A DNA stretch of 64,000 bases from Streptomyces sp. NBC_00878 (lineage in GTDB: Bacteria > Actinomycetota > Actinomycetes > Streptomycetales > Streptomycetaceae), in NCBI RefSeq assembly GCF_026341515.1, contig NZ_JAPEOK010000001.1, positions 8,866,001 through 8,930,000 of the forward strand. The letters are read 5' to 3'. Shown here piece by piece: positions 8,182-17,008 of this stretch. Every line of letters begins with the position of its first letter. The first letter of the stretch is position 1. The translations under genes were made by a program, and so were the position numbers. The notes beneath the pieces were generated by a model. The model saw only the letters and a list, made by a program, of their open reading frames with translations. It was not told the DNA's origin and searched no databases.

Positions 8182-9948
8182 GTGGCAGCCCACGACGACG
8201 ACATGAACCGCGGCATCCGCCCGGGACGAGGGTCCGACGACCCGTCCGGGCAGATTGCCTACCTTGAGCAGGAGATCGCCGTCCTGCGACGCAAGCTCGC
8301 CGACTCTCCGCGACACACGAGGATTCTCGAAGAGCGGATCGTCGAGCTGCAGACAAACCTGGCCGGCGTGTCCGCGCAGAACGAGCGGCTCGCCAACACC
8401 CTCCGAGAGGCCCGCGACCAGATCGTGGCACTCAAGGAGGAGGTCGACCGGCTCGCACAGCCGCCGGCCGGCTTCGGTGTCTTTCTTACGGCGAACGAGG
8501 ACGGCACGGCCGACATCTTCACCGGGGGCCGCAAGCTCCGGGTGAACGTCAGCCCCAGCGTCGAGCTCGAAGAGCTCCGGCGCGGCCAGGAACTGATGCT
8601 CAACGAAGCTCTCAACGTGGTCGAGGCCATGGAGTACGAGAGCGTCGGCGACATCGTCACCCTCAAGGAGATCCTGGAGGACGGCGAGCGCGCCCTCGTA
8701 CAGGGGCACACCGACGAGGAGCGGGTGGTGCGGCTCGCCGAGCCGCTGCTGGACATCAACATCCGCCCCGGCGACGCCCTGCTGCTCGAACCCCGCTCGG
8801 GGTACGTCTACGAGGTCGTGCCCAAGAGCGAGGTCGAGGAACTCGTCCTCGAAGAGGTCCCGGACATCGGCTACGAGCAGATCGGCGGTCTGGGCGGCCA
8901 GATCGAGATGATCCGCGACGCGGTCGAGCTCCCGTACCTCTACCCGGACCTGTTCAAGGAGCACGAACTGCGGCCGCCCAAGGGTGTCCTGCTGTACGGG
9001 CCTCCCGGATGCGGCAAGACGCTCATCGCCAAGGCCGTCGCCAACTCGCTGGCCAAGAAGGTCGCCGAGGTGACCGGACAGGCCCAGGGCAAGAGCTTCT
9101 TCCTCAACATCAAGGGCCCCGAGCTCCTCAACAAGTACGTCGGTGAGACCGAGCGGCAGATCCGCCTCGTCTTCCAGCGGGCTCGTGAGAAGGCCAGCGA
9201 GGGCACCCCCGTCATCGTCTTCTTCGACGAGATGGAGTCCCTCTTCCGCACCCGTGGATCGGGCGTCAGCTCGGACGTGGAGAACACCATCGTCCCGCAG
9301 CTGCTCGCCGAGATCGACGGCGTGGAGGGCCTGCAGAACGTGGTGGTGATCGGCGCCTCGAACCGCGAGGACATGATCGACCCCGCGATCCTGCGCCCCG
9401 GCCGTCTCGACGTGAAGATCAAGATCGAGCGTCCAGACGCCGAGGCGGCGAAGGACATCTTCGGGAAGTACCTCACCGAGCGGCTCCCGCTGCACTCCGA
9501 CGACGTCGGCGAGCACGGTGGCAGCAAGACCACCACGGTCCAGAGCATGATCCAGACCGCCGTCGAGCACATGTACACCGAGTCCGAGGAAAACCGCTTC
9601 CTCGAGGTCACGTACGCCAACGGCGACAAGGAAGTCCTGTACTTCAAGGACTTCAACTCCGGCGCCATGATCGAGAACATCGTCGGCCGCGCCAAGAAGA
9701 TGGCGATCAAGGACTTCCTCGAGCACAACCAGAAGGGTCTGCGGGTCTCCCACCTGCTCCAGGCCTGCGTGGACGAGTTCAAGGAGAACGAGGACCTGCC
9801 GAACACCACTAACCCGGACGACTGGGCCCGTATCTCCGGAAAGAAGGGCGAACGGATCGTTTACATCCGGACGCTCATCACCGGAAAGCAGGGCGCAGAC
9901 ACCGGACGCTCCATCGACACGGTGGCGAACACCGGTCAGTACCTGTAA
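8182..9948 (+). CDS. arc: Proteasome-associated AAA+ ATPase ARC/Mpa
   Basis: The 588-residue ring ATPase recognises Pup-tagged proteins, unfolds them and threads them into the 20S core. The order is an N-terminal coiled coil (about 15-85, [15 protein letters not shown] onward, the Pup-binding region), tandem OB folds (about 90-240), and an AAA domain with Walker A GPPGCGKT, Walker [11 protein letters not shown] and [11 protein letters not shown]. The C-terminus NTGQYL has the penultimate tyrosine that docks ARC/Mpa on the proteasome. GTG 8182 is preceded by GGAGGTGAGG at good spacing; the upstream TTG lies inside that site. A hairpin with a T-run separates it from dop. Confidence 0.97.
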   Translation: MAAHDDDMNRGIRPGRGSDDPSGQIAYLEQEIAVLRRKLADSPRHTRILEERIVELQTNLAGVSAQNERLANTLREARDQIVALKEEVDRLAQPPAGFGVFLTANEDGTADIFTGGRKLRVNVSPSVELEELRRGQELMLNEALNVVEAMEYESVGDIVTLKEILEDGERALVQGHTDEERVVRLAEPLLDINIRPGDALLLEPRSGYVYEVVPKSEVEELVLEEVPDIGYEQIGGLGGQIEMIRDAVELPYLYPDLFKEHELRPPKGVLLYGPPGCGKTLIAKAVANSLAKKVAEVTGQAQGKSFFLNIKGPELLNKYVGETERQIRLVFQRAREKASEGTPVIVFFDEMESLFRTRGSGVSSDVENTIVPQLLAEIDGVEGLQNVVVIGASNREDMIDPAILRPGRLDVKIKIERPDAEAAKDIFGKYLTERLPLHSDDVGEHGGSKTTTVQSMIQTAVEHMYTESEENRFLEVTYANGDKEVLYFKDFNSGAMIENIVGRAKKMAIKDFLEHNQKGLRVSHLLQACVDEFKENEDLPNTTNPDDWARISGKKGERIVYIRTLITGKQGADTGRSIDTVANTGQYL

Positions 9949-9958
9949 AAGACAGGGT

Positions 9959-10001
9959 GGCTGCGGGTGCCCTCACGGGGTACCCGCAGCCGACTGTTTT
10001 T
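9959..10001 (+). terminator. Hairpin with T-run between arc and dop
   Basis: A 10-bp stem, GGCTGCGGGT (9959-9968) with ACCCGCAGCC (9982-9991), is followed by GACTGTTTTT. Read-through or a separate dop promoter in the ~180 nt before dop would be needed for dop expression. Confidence 0.75.
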
Positions 10002-10181
10002 CAGGGCACAGCTGGAGTGAGCAATGACGCAAATGATCTCCCCACCAGCGCAAAGGCGCTCTAGGCTCTTCGGTACCGCCGAGTCGCGCAGTGCGGGGAC
10101 GGGCACCGCACACGCACCGGAGCGCCAGCGGTACTTGAGCGGCGTCCCCGACCGAGGACGCCGCCGGGCAAGGAGGGCCGC

Positions 10182-11693
10182 ATGACCGTACGGCGAGTAA
10201 TGGGCATCGAGACGGAGTACGGGATCTCCGTCCCCGGCCACCCCAACGCCAATGCCATGCTCACCTCGTCCCAGATCGTCAACGCCTACGCGGCGGCGAT
10301 GCACCGGGCCCGGCGGGCCCGCTGGGACTTCGAGGAGGAGAACCCGCTGCGGGACGCGCGGGGCTTCGACCTCGCCCGCGAGGCCGCCGACTCCAGTCAG
10401 CTCACCGACGAGGACATCGGCCTCGCCAATGTCATCCTCACCAACGGGGCGCGACTGTACGTGGACCACGCACACCCGGAGTACAGCTCTCCGGAGGTGA
10501 CCAATCCGATGGACGCCGTCCTGTGGGACAAGGCCGGCGAACGCATCATGGCGGAGGCCGCCGAGCGCGCGGCCCAGCTGCCCGGCGCCCAGCCGATCCA
10601 CCTCTACAAGAACAACACGGACAACAAGGGCGCCTCGTACGGCACGCACGAGAACTACCTGATGAAGCGGGAGACCCCCTTCTCGGACATCGTGCGCCAC
10701 CTCACGCCGTTCTTCGTCTCACGTCAGGTCGTCACCGGAGCGGGCCGCGTCGGTATCGGCCAGGACGGGCACGAGCACGGCTTCCAGCTCAGCCAGCGAG
10801 CCGACTACTTCGAGGTCGAGGTGGGCCTCGAAACCACGCTGAAGCGCCCGATCATCAACACGCGTGACGAGCCGCACGCGGACGCCGAGAAGTACCGCCG
10901 CCTGCACGTGATCATCGGCGACGCCAACCTCTCGGAGATCTCGACCTATCTCAAGCTCGGCACGACCGCCCTTGTCCTGTCGATGATCGAGGACGGCTTC
11001 ATCGCCGTGGACCTCGCCGTGGACCAGCCCGTACGCACCCTGCACCAGGTCTCCCACGACCCGACCCTCAAGCGCCTGATCACGCTCCGCAGCGGCCGGA
11101 CACTCACCGCGGTCCAGCTGCAGATGGAGTACTTCGAGCTGGCGCGCAAGTACGTCGAGGAGCGGTTCGGCGCGGACGCGGACGAGCAGACCAAGGACGT
11201 GCTCACCCGTTGGGAGGACGTCCTGGGGCGCCTGGAGAGCGATCCCATGAGCCTGGCGGGCGAACTGGACTGGGTGGCCAAGCGGGAGCTCATGGAGGGC
11301 TACCGGCGCCGTGACAGCCTCGACTGGGACGCCGCCAGGCTGCACCTGGTCGACCTCCAGTACGCCGACGTGCGTCCGGAGAAGGGCCTCTACAACCGTC
11401 TCGTGGCCCGTGGCAGGATGAAGCGCCTGCTGGACGAGACGGGCGTGGAGCGGGCCGAGACGAAGCCGCCGGAGGACACGCGCGCGTACTTCCGCGGGCG
11501 CTGCCTGGAGCAGTACGCGGACGACGTCGCGGCGGCCTCCTGGGACTCGGTGATCTTCGATCTGCCGGGCCGGGACTCGCTCCAGCGGGTCCCAACCCTC
11601 GAGCCGCTTCGCGGAACGCGTAATCACGTAAAGGAGCTCCTCGACCGCTGTCGTACGGCGGAAGACCTGGTCAGGGTGCTGTCGGGCAACTGA
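10182..11693 (+). CDS. dop: Depupylase/deamidase Dop
   Basis: The 503-residue member of the carboxylate-amine ligase-like PafA/Dop family removes Pup from conjugates and, where needed, deamidates a C-terminal Pup glutamine. It opens with [13 protein letters not shown], has the nucleotide/metal region [16 protein letters not shown] with the catalytic Asp, the shared [18 protein letters not shown] and [23 protein letters not shown] motifs. The Dop-specific region around [26 protein letters not shown] includes the insertion absent from PafA. ATG 10182 follows AAGGAGG with ideal spacing. Because Pup here already ends in Glu, depupylation is probably its main job. It precedes pup by 155 nt. Confidence 0.96.
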   Translation: MTVRRVMGIETEYGISVPGHPNANAMLTSSQIVNAYAAAMHRARRARWDFEEENPLRDARGFDLAREAADSSQLTDEDIGLANVILTNGARLYVDHAHPEYSSPEVTNPMDAVLWDKAGERIMAEAAERAAQLPGAQPIHLYKNNTDNKGASYGTHENYLMKRETPFSDIVRHLTPFFVSRQVVTGAGRVGIGQDGHEHGFQLSQRADYFEVEVGLETTLKRPIINTRDEPHADAEKYRRLHVIIGDANLSEISTYLKLGTTALVLSMIEDGFIAVDLAVDQPVRTLHQVSHDPTLKRLITLRSGRTLTAVQLQMEYFELARKYVEERFGADADEQTKDVLTRWEDVLGRLESDPMSLAGELDWVAKRELMEGYRRRDSLDWDAARLHLVDLQYADVRPEKGLYNRLVARGRMKRLLDETGVERAETKPPEDTRAYFRGRCLEQYADDVAAASWDSVIFDLPGRDSLQRVPTLEPLRGTRNHVKELLDRCRTAEDLVRVLSGN

Positions 11694-11848
11694 AACGGCC
11701 ACCTGGCCGATCCCGCCCGGCAGGGTGGAAAAGGCGCCGTCCGGGAATCATCGAGGTGGCCCCCGGACGTTGTAGCAACTGCGGGGCCGATGTCGGACCC
11801 TGCTTGTAGGGTCTGATCAAGAACGTCGAACCGAGCGGGGTGAGGGTT

Positions 11849-12064
11849 ATGGCGACCAAGGACACCGGCGGCGGACAGCAGAAGGCCACACGCAACACCG
11901 AGGAGGTCGAGGAGGCGCCCGAGGCGCAGGCATCCGAAGACCTCAAGGAGCGCCAGGAGAAGCTGAGCGACGACGTCGACTCGGTTCTGGATGAGATCGA
12001 TGATGTCCTCGAGGAGAATGCGGAGGACTTCGTTCGAAGTTTCGTTCAGAAGGGTGGCGAGTAG
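11849..12064 (+). CDS. pup: Prokaryotic ubiquitin-like protein Pup, ending Gly-Gly-Glu
   Basis: The 71-residue disordered modifier is covalently attached by PafA, through its C-terminal glutamate side chain, to lysines of proteins destined for the proteasome. The central ERQEKLSDDVDSVLDEIDDV is the coiled-coil-forming region recognised by ARC, and the C-terminus is VRSFVQKGGE. The final codon is GAG (Glu), not CAG, so the product is ligation-ready without deamidation. ATG 11849 gives the conserved start MATKDTGGG; an in-frame GTG nine nucleotides earlier is less likely. A hairpin overlaps the stop codon and the endonuclease VII-like gene follows. Confidence 0.97.
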   Translation: MATKDTGGGQQKATRNTEEVEEAPEAQASEDLKERQEKLSDDVDSVLDEIDDVLEENAEDFVRSFVQKGGE

Positions 12065-12081
12065 CCTTCGAATCGAAGGCT
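12063..12081 (+). other. Hairpin overlapping the pup stop codon
   Basis: AGCCTTCG (12063-12070), loop AAT, CGAAGGCT (12074-12081). The left arm includes the last two bases of the pup stop. There is no T-run, so it is more likely an mRNA processing, stability or partial-attenuation element separating high pup expression from the downstream genes. Confidence 0.6.
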
Positions 12082-12115
12082 GCGGGGGGTATTTGGGTTG
12101 GAGAGTGGAGGAAGT

Positions 12116-12691
12116 GTGAAGTGCTGCTCGCGGTGCAAGACATCCAAGCCGCGGGCAGCCTTCGCCAGCAATAAGGCGGCCCGTGACGGGCTGCAGGCCT
12201 ATTGCCGAGAGTGCTGGGCTGCATACCACCAAGCTCGGCAGTTGGCCAAGGGCAAGAATGTGCGGCCCAAGGTGAGTGTGCTTCCGGGGCACAAGTTCTG
12301 CCGAAGCTGCGGAGAGAGCAAGCCGCATGGAGAGTGGCATCGCAACGCCACAGCCTCCGACGGCCTTTCGACCAGTTGCAAGGCGTGCAGAGCGGCCAAG
12401 GGGCGTGCAGGTCACCTCAAGCGCCAGTACGGCATCACCGAAGCCGAGCGTGACGAGATGGTCGCCTCCCAGATGGGCCTCTGCGTGATCTGCCTGAAAG
12501 CTCCGGCCGTTCATGTGGATCACTGCCACCTGACGGGTAGGGTCCGTGGCGTACTGTGCTTCAACTGCAATTCGGCCATCGGCAAGTTGGGAGATGATCC
12601 CGACGCAGTTCGTCGGGCTGCCGCCTACTTGGAAGGATCCTCGTGGAAGCCAACACTCGTAGCACCGGGCGTCTACCAGCTGCCTTCCTGA
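12116..12691 (+). CDS. Recombination endonuclease VII-like HNH nuclease inside the proteasome operon
   Basis: The 191-residue protein has a zinc-binding N-terminus with CxxC pairs (CSRC, CREC, CRSC, CKAC). A C-terminal endonuclease VII-type HNH core reads [19 protein letters not shown] then [20 protein letters not shown]. The motif VDHCH..G..LC..CN is that of phage T4 gp49-like Holliday-junction resolvases and related actinobacterial proteins. GTG 12116 sits just after GGAGGAAGT. The end of the gene overlaps the prcB start by 49 nt, which argues for co-transcription. Similar genes occur between pup and prcB in other Streptomyces as far as I recall. No role in proteolysis is known; a link to DNA repair, as for PafBC, is speculation. 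Confidence 0.88.
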   Translation: MKCCSRCKTSKPRAAFASNKAARDGLQAYCRECWAAYHQARQLAKGKNVRPKVSVLPGHKFCRSCGESKPHGEWHRNATASDGLSTSCKACRAAKGRAGHLKRQYGITEAERDEMVASQMGLCVICLKAPAVHVDHCHLTGRVRGVLCFNCNSAIGKLGDDPDAVRRAAAYLEGSSWKPTLVAPGVYQLPS

Positions 12692-13488
12692 CGCCTGGGT
12701 CGTCGTCCTTCATGGACTTCCTGTCCGAGCACCAGCCGGACATTCTGCCGGGCAACCGGCAGCTGCCGCCCATGAAGGGCGTCATCGAGGCGCCGCACGG
12801 GACCACGATCGTGGCTGTCACGTTCCCCGGTGGTGTCGTTCTCGCCGGTGACCGGCGAGCCACCATGGGCAACATGATCGCCCAGCGCGACATCGAGAAG
12901 GTCTTCCCGGCCGACGAGTACTCGGCGGTGGGCATCGCCGGTACGGCGGGTCTGGCCGTGGAGATGGTGAAGCTGTTCCAGCTGGAGCTGGAGCACTTCG
13001 AGAAGGTGGAGGGCGACACGCTCTCCCTGGAGGGCAAGGCGAACCGCCTGTCCACGATGATCCGGTCCAACCTCGCCATGGCCATGCAGGGCCTGGCCGT
13101 GGTCCCGCTCTTCGCGGGGTACGACGTGGACCGCGGGAAGGGCCGCATCTTCTCGTACGACGTGACGGGCGGCCGTTCCGAGGAGCACGGCTTCGCGGCC
13201 ACGGGCTCCGGCTCGATCTTCGCCCGCGGCGCCATGAAGAAGCTGTACAGCAACGACCTGGACGAACAGCAGGCCACGACGCTCGTCGTGCAGGCGTTGT
13301 ACGACGCGGCAGACGACGACTCGGCGACCGGTGGTCCCGATGTCGCCCGCCGGATCTACCCGATCGTCACCGTGATCACCGAAGACGGATTCCGCCGCCT
13401 CACCGACGACGAGTCCTCCGAGATCGCCCGCTCGATCCTGGAGCGGCGCCTGGAGCAGCCCGACGGCCCGCGGGCCGCGCTGCTCTGA
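12643..13488 (+). CDS. prcB: 20S proteasome beta subunit
   Basis: The 281-residue precursor of the catalytic subunit carries a propeptide of about 53 residues. It is removed autocatalytically before Thr54 in [12 protein letters not shown], exposing the N-terminal threonine nucleophile. The following [14 protein letters not shown] supplies the conserved Asp/Arg, and [14 protein letters not shown] and [15 protein letters not shown] are typical beta-subunit segments. It forms the two inner heptameric rings of the core with PrcA. GTG 12643 has GGAAGG six nucleotides upstream and lies inside the preceding nuclease gene, which suggests translational coupling. prcA follows after 57 nt. Confidence 0.97.
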   Translation: MEANTRSTGRLPAAFLTPGSSSFMDFLSEHQPDILPGNRQLPPMKGVIEAPHGTTIVAVTFPGGVVLAGDRRATMGNMIAQRDIEKVFPADEYSAVGIAGTAGLAVEMVKLFQLELEHFEKVEGDTLSLEGKANRLSTMIRSNLAMAMQGLAVVPLFAGYDVDRGKGRIFSYDVTGGRSEEHGFAATGSGSIFARGAMKKLYSNDLDEQQATTLVVQALYDAADDDSATGGPDVARRIYPIVTVITEDGFRRLTDDESSEIARSILERRLEQPDGPRAALL

Positions 13489-13545
13489 CAGCGGCCCTCT
13501 TGCCAAGGTGATCGAGTGACTTCCACAGAAAGGGACGGATAGCCG

Positions 13546-14292
13546 GTGTCGACGCCGTTCTATGTCTCACCCCAGCAGGCCATGGCCGACCGGGCGGAAT
13601 ACGCCCGCAAGGGCATCGCCCGTGGTCGCAGCCTCGTCGTGCTGCAGTTCGCCGACGGCATCGTGTTCGTCGGCGAGAACCCGTCCCGTGCGCTGCACAA
13701 GTTCAGCGAGATCTATGACCGGATCGGTTTCGCTGCCGCAGGCAAATACAACGAATACGAGAACCTCCGGATCGGCGGCGTCCGATACGCCGACCTCCGG
13801 GGCTACACCTACGACCGCGACGACGTGACCGCCCGCGGTCTCGCCAACGTCTACGCCCAGACGCTCGGCACGATCTTCTCGTCCGCGGCCGAGAAGCCGT
13901 ACGAGGTGGAGCTCGTCGTCGCCGAGGTGGGGGAGACCCCCGAGGGCGACCAGATCTACCGCCTTCCGCACGACGGGTCGATCGTGGACGAGCACGGCTC
14001 GGTCGCCGTCGGCGGCAACGCCGAGCAGATCAGCACCTACCTCGACCAGCGGCACCAGGACGGGATGTCGCTCGCCGAGGCGCTCAAGCTGGCCGTTCAG
14101 GCGCTGTCGCGCGATACGAACGGCAGTGAGCGGGAGATTCCCGCGGAGCGGCTGGAGGTCGCTGTGCTGGACCGGACGCGGCCGCAGGCGCGGAAGTTCA
14201 AGCGGATTGTCGGCCGACAGCTCGGTCGGCTGTTGGAGGAGGGTGGGGCGTCCACCGCAGCGGAGGCGGAGGACCCGGAGGACGAGGAGTGA
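13546..14292 (+). CDS. prcA: 20S proteasome alpha subunit
   Basis: The 248-residue alpha subunit forms the outer heptameric rings and gate of the core particle. [27 protein letters not shown] is the conserved N-terminal gating/H0 region, followed by [41 protein letters not shown] and [21 protein letters not shown] strands. The last ~25 residues are acidic and Ala-rich ([18 protein letters not shown]), as in other streptomycetes. It lacks the catalytic threonine of PrcB. The start is GTG 13546. A strong terminator follows at once, ending the pup-prcBA transcription unit. Confidence 0.96.
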   Translation: MSTPFYVSPQQAMADRAEYARKGIARGRSLVVLQFADGIVFVGENPSRALHKFSEIYDRIGFAAAGKYNEYENLRIGGVRYADLRGYTYDRDDVTARGLANVYAQTLGTIFSSAAEKPYEVELVVAEVGETPEGDQIYRLPHDGSIVDEHGSVAVGGNAEQISTYLDQRHQDGMSLAEALKLAVQALSRDTNGSEREIPAERLEVAVLDRTRPQARKFKRIVGRQLGRLLEEGGASTAAEAEDPEDEE

Positions 14293-14315
14293 CCTCCTCG
14301 ACCTGGTAGAGCTTT

Positions 14316-14350
14316 GTGTGCCCCCGGCCTGTTGCAGGCCGGGGGCACAC
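14316..14350. terminator. Strong terminator after prcA
   Basis: A perfect 15-bp stem (14316-14330 with 14336-14350) with loop GTTGC closes the proteasome-subunit operon. No T-run follows; such T-poor hairpins are common in Streptomyces. Confidence 0.8.
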
Positions 14351-14397
14351 GGCGTTCTGGGGCTGCGGGGCGGTATGCCGAGTGCGGGTCGTGGGGG

Positions 14398-14584
14398 TTG
14401 AGCGCGCCGTTCCCCGCGCCCCTTGGTCGTGGGGCCCGGGCCGGGTGTGTCCTGTGCGGGTTGTCGGGGCTGGTCGCGGCCCGCGGCGGAGCCGCAAATG
14501 TCACAGCCCCGCGCGCCTGGAGAGCGTCCGCCGGTGGGCAGGATGCGGGTCGTTCTGGGCTGAGCGCGCCGTTCCCCGCGCCCC
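14398..14584. repeat. Intergenic repeat cluster (diverged copy of the 102-bp element plus a 24-bp direct repeat)
   Basis: TGAGCGCGCCGTTCCCCGCG followed by CCCC occurs at about 14399 and again at 14561. Between them, 14456-14520 read on the minus strand gives GCGCGGGGCTGTGACATT, TGCGGCTCC, GCGACCAGCC and ACAACCCGC, in the same order as the elements at 50960 and 60892, but with the central hairpin replaced. The cluster fills the gap between convergent prcA and the LacI-family gene. Confidence 0.7.
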
Positions 14585-15601
14585 CTAGGGGGCGCCTGGT
14601 GGGGCCGTGGAGCCTCGGACTACCAGGTGTACTGGGATGTCGCCCTCGGTGGGGGCGCGGTTGTCCAGGACCGCCAGGAGGGCTTTCATGCCGCGTTCGC
14701 CGAAGAGGTCGGCGTCCAGGCGGACTGTCGTCAGTTCGGGGTCCAGGGCCGTGGCAAGGGCCAGGTCGTCGAGGCCGGTGACGGAGAGGTCGCCGGGGAT
14801 GCGCAGGCCCAGGCGGCGGGCCGCCTTGTAGGCGCCTGCGGCCAGTTTGTCGTCGTCGCAGACCAGGGCCGTGGGGCGGGGGCCCGGGGCGGCCAGGGCG
14901 GCCTCGGCGGCGGCCAGGGCGCCCTCGATGGAGATCGGGGCGGGGGCCGTGCGGAGTTCTGTGCCGGGGACTGCCGACAGGCGCTCGGCGAGCTCGCGGG
15001 CGCGTACTTCGAAGGTCCAGGACGGGATGTCCGCCGCCAGGTGCAGGAAACGGCGGTGTCCCAGACCGAGCAGGTGCTCCGCGACCTGCCGTACGCCGTC
15101 GCGGATGTCGAGGTTGACGGTCGCCGCGCCGGTGCTGCCCGTCGGATCGCTGTCGAGCATCACCAGGGGCAGCTGGTCGCCCCGGATCGCCGTGAGGGCG
15201 TCGGCGGCCATGGAGGAGGCGATGACGCCGTCCAGGGCGGCCTGTGCGGAGGCGAACGGGTCCCGGGCCGGGCCGATGCCCTCGGGGGAGGGGTAGAGCA
15301 CCACTCCGAAGCCGTGCTCGGCCGCAATCCGGGCCGCGCCGGTGTAGACGCCGGCGAAGAACTCGGTCGTCAGGGCGGGGACCACCAGCAGGACCGTACG
15401 CGTGGTGCCCAGTCGCAGGTTGCGGGCCGCCAGGTTCGGCCGGTAGCCGAGTTCCCGCGCGGCCTCCCGTACGCGCTCCGCCGTCGGCTCGGAGACCCGC
15501 CCGCGCCATTTGTCGCCGAGCACCAGCGAGACGGCCGCCTGGGACACTCCCGCGGCCTGGGCGACGTCACGGCTCGTGGGGCGGGGGCTGCCTGCTGCCA
15601 C
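14585..15601 (-). CDS. LacI-family transcriptional regulator
   Basis: The 338-residue protein has an N-terminal LacI helix-turn-helix with SRDVAQAAGVSQAAVSLVLG and the hinge VREAARELGYRPNLAARNLR. A periplasmic-binding-protein-like effector domain follows (about 65-338: LVVPALTTEFFAGVYTGAARIA, and SVTGLDDLALATALDPELTTV near the end). GTG 15601 puts the HTH at the usual distance from the N-terminus. It is divergent from an MFS transporter gene, so local control of that exporter is the simplest model, probably by a sugar-like effector. The pair interrupts the otherwise proteasome-related gene order between prcA and pafA. Confidence 0.92.
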   Translation of the reverse strand: MAAGSPRPTSRDVAQAAGVSQAAVSLVLGDKWRGRVSEPTAERVREAARELGYRPNLAARNLRLGTTRTVLLVVPALTTEFFAGVYTGAARIAAEHGFGVVLYPSPEGIGPARDPFASAQAALDGVIASSMAADALTAIRGDQLPLVMLDSDPTGSTGAATVNLDIRDGVRQVAEHLLGLGHRRFLHLAADIPSWTFEVRARELAERLSAVPGTELRTAPAPISIEGALAAAEAALAAPGPRPTALVCDDDKLAAGAYKAARRLGLRIPGDLSVTGLDDLALATALDPELTTVRLDADLFGERGMKALLAVLDNRAPTEGDIPVHLVVRGSTAPPGAP

Positions 15602-15644
15602 CGTCGACCTGTCTTTCTGCTGGACTCGCGGACAGCGCACATGG

Positions 15645-15671
15645 TACGTATGACCAGCGAAGTTATACGTA
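15645..15671. promoter_or_regulatory. Candidate LacI-family operator in divergent promoter region
   Basis: The palindromic hexamer TACGTA occurs at 15645-15650 and 15666-15671, 21 bp (two helical turns) apart, in the 138-bp region shared by the LacI-type and MFS genes. Position and symmetry suggest an operator; there is no direct proof. Confidence 0.4.
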
Positions 15672-15739
15672 ACACTTCGAGCGCTTCCGGCGGCGCGAGT
15701 GGGACGACTCGGGCATTCTGGAGCCGAAAGGGGCGGGCC

Positions 15740-16999
15740 ATGGCCATCGGCTATCTGGAGATTCTGCGGGCGAAACACGCGGTGCGGCTGCTTGTCGGCA
15801 CCCTGGTGGGCCGACTGCCGAACGCGACCTCCGCGATCGCCATCGTGCTGTTCATCCGTGCGGAGGGCGGCAGCTACAGCCTCGCCGGAGCGCTCGCCGG
15901 GGTCTACGGAGTGGCCAATGCCGTGGGGCAGCCGCTGCTCGGCCGCCTGGTGGACCTCTACGGGCAGCCGCGGGTGCAGCTGCCCAGCGCGCTCGTCTCC
16001 GCCCTCGCCATGACCGTGTTCGCCCTCACCGGCACCGGGACGCTCCCGCTCGCGTACGCCCTCATAGCCGTTGCCGGACTCTTCACGCCGCCCCTGGAGG
16101 GCGGTCTGCGGGCGCTGTGGCCCTCTGTCCTCCGTAAGGAGGACCAGGTGCACACGGCGTACGCGATGGACGCCGTGGCGCAGGAAGTCATGTTCACCGT
16201 CGGGCCGCTGCTCGTGACGCTGTGCGTGGCCCTGTGGTCCGCGGAGGCCGCGCTGATCATCCTGAACGTCATCGGCGTGCTGGGGGCTCTCTCCGTGGTC
16301 GTCTCGCGGCCCTCGCGCGCGTGGCGTTCGGCGCCGCGCGAGGCGCACTGGCTCGGCGCGCTGCGCTCGCCCGGACTCATCGCCCTGCTCGGCGCGTTCC
16401 TTTTCGTCGGTCTGGCGCTCGGCGCCATCACGGTCGCGAGCGTGTCGTACGCGGACGACCACGGCGGCGACTCGACGTACGGCTGGCTGATGGCGGCCAT
16501 CGGGCTCGGCGCGCTCGTCGGCGGCACGGTCTACGGGGCACGGCAGTGGGGCGGCGCGCCGGAGCGGCGGCTGCGCGTGCTCGTCGCCCTCCTCGCGGTC
16601 TGCTATCTGCCGCTGATGCTCATGCCGGACGCGGTCGCCATGACGGCGCTGATGGCCCTCGCCGGGGTCTTCCTCGCACCCTGTATCGCCTGCGCGTTCA
16701 TCCTCGTCGACCGGCACGCGCCGAGGGGCACGGTCACCGAGGCTTTCTCCTGGCTTGTGACGACGTTCACCGTGGGAGCGTCCGTCGGGACGGGCCTCGC
16801 GGGACCGGTCGTCGAGTGGGGCGGAGCCGTCCGGGGCTTCGCCGTATCGGGTGTCGCGGGGGGTGTCGCCCTGCTGGTTCTGCTGGCCACGGGGCGGGTC
16901 CTCGCAGCTACGGGCGGCGGCACGGTGGTTGAGGGTGGTTCGGAAAATGATCGAAACGGTGCCCCCGAACCCCGTTTCAGCACAGGCCATCAGGCGTAA
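15740..16999 (+). CDS. Major facilitator superfamily transporter
   Basis: The 419-residue protein has about 12 hydrophobic segments. Its N-terminal half holds VYGVANAVGQPLLGRLVDLYGQPRV, an MFS loop 2-3 motif, and the middle loop after about 190 is charged (RPSRAWRSAPREAHW). It resembles drug/sugar exporters of the MFS that actinobacteria keep next to a divergent regulator. ATG 15740 follows AAAGGGGCGGG. The substrate is unknown. The gene ends nine nucleotides before pafA, so read-through from this promoter into pafA is possible and would couple Pup ligation to the LacI-type regulator. Confidence 0.88.
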   Translation: MAIGYLEILRAKHAVRLLVGTLVGRLPNATSAIAIVLFIRAEGGSYSLAGALAGVYGVANAVGQPLLGRLVDLYGQPRVQLPSALVSALAMTVFALTGTGTLPLAYALIAVAGLFTPPLEGGLRALWPSVLRKEDQVHTAYAMDAVAQEVMFTVGPLLVTLCVALWSAEAALIILNVIGVLGALSVVVSRPSRAWRSAPREAHWLGALRSPGLIALLGAFLFVGLALGAITVASVSYADDHGGDSTYGWLMAAIGLGALVGGTVYGARQWGGAPERRLRVLVALLAVCYLPLMLMPDAVAMTALMALAGVFLAPCIACAFILVDRHAPRGTVTEAFSWLVTTFTVGASVGTGLAGPVVEWGGAVRGFAVSGVAGGVALLVLLATGRVLAATGGGTVVEGGSENDRNGAPEPRFSTGHQA

Positions 17000-17008
17000 T
17001 GTTCAGTC

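Noticed and set aside
15602..16990. Upstream extension of the LacI-family frame to 801 codons
   Set aside because: The extra ~460 codons are antisense to the MFS transporter; the GTG at 15601 gives a normal LacI-family length.
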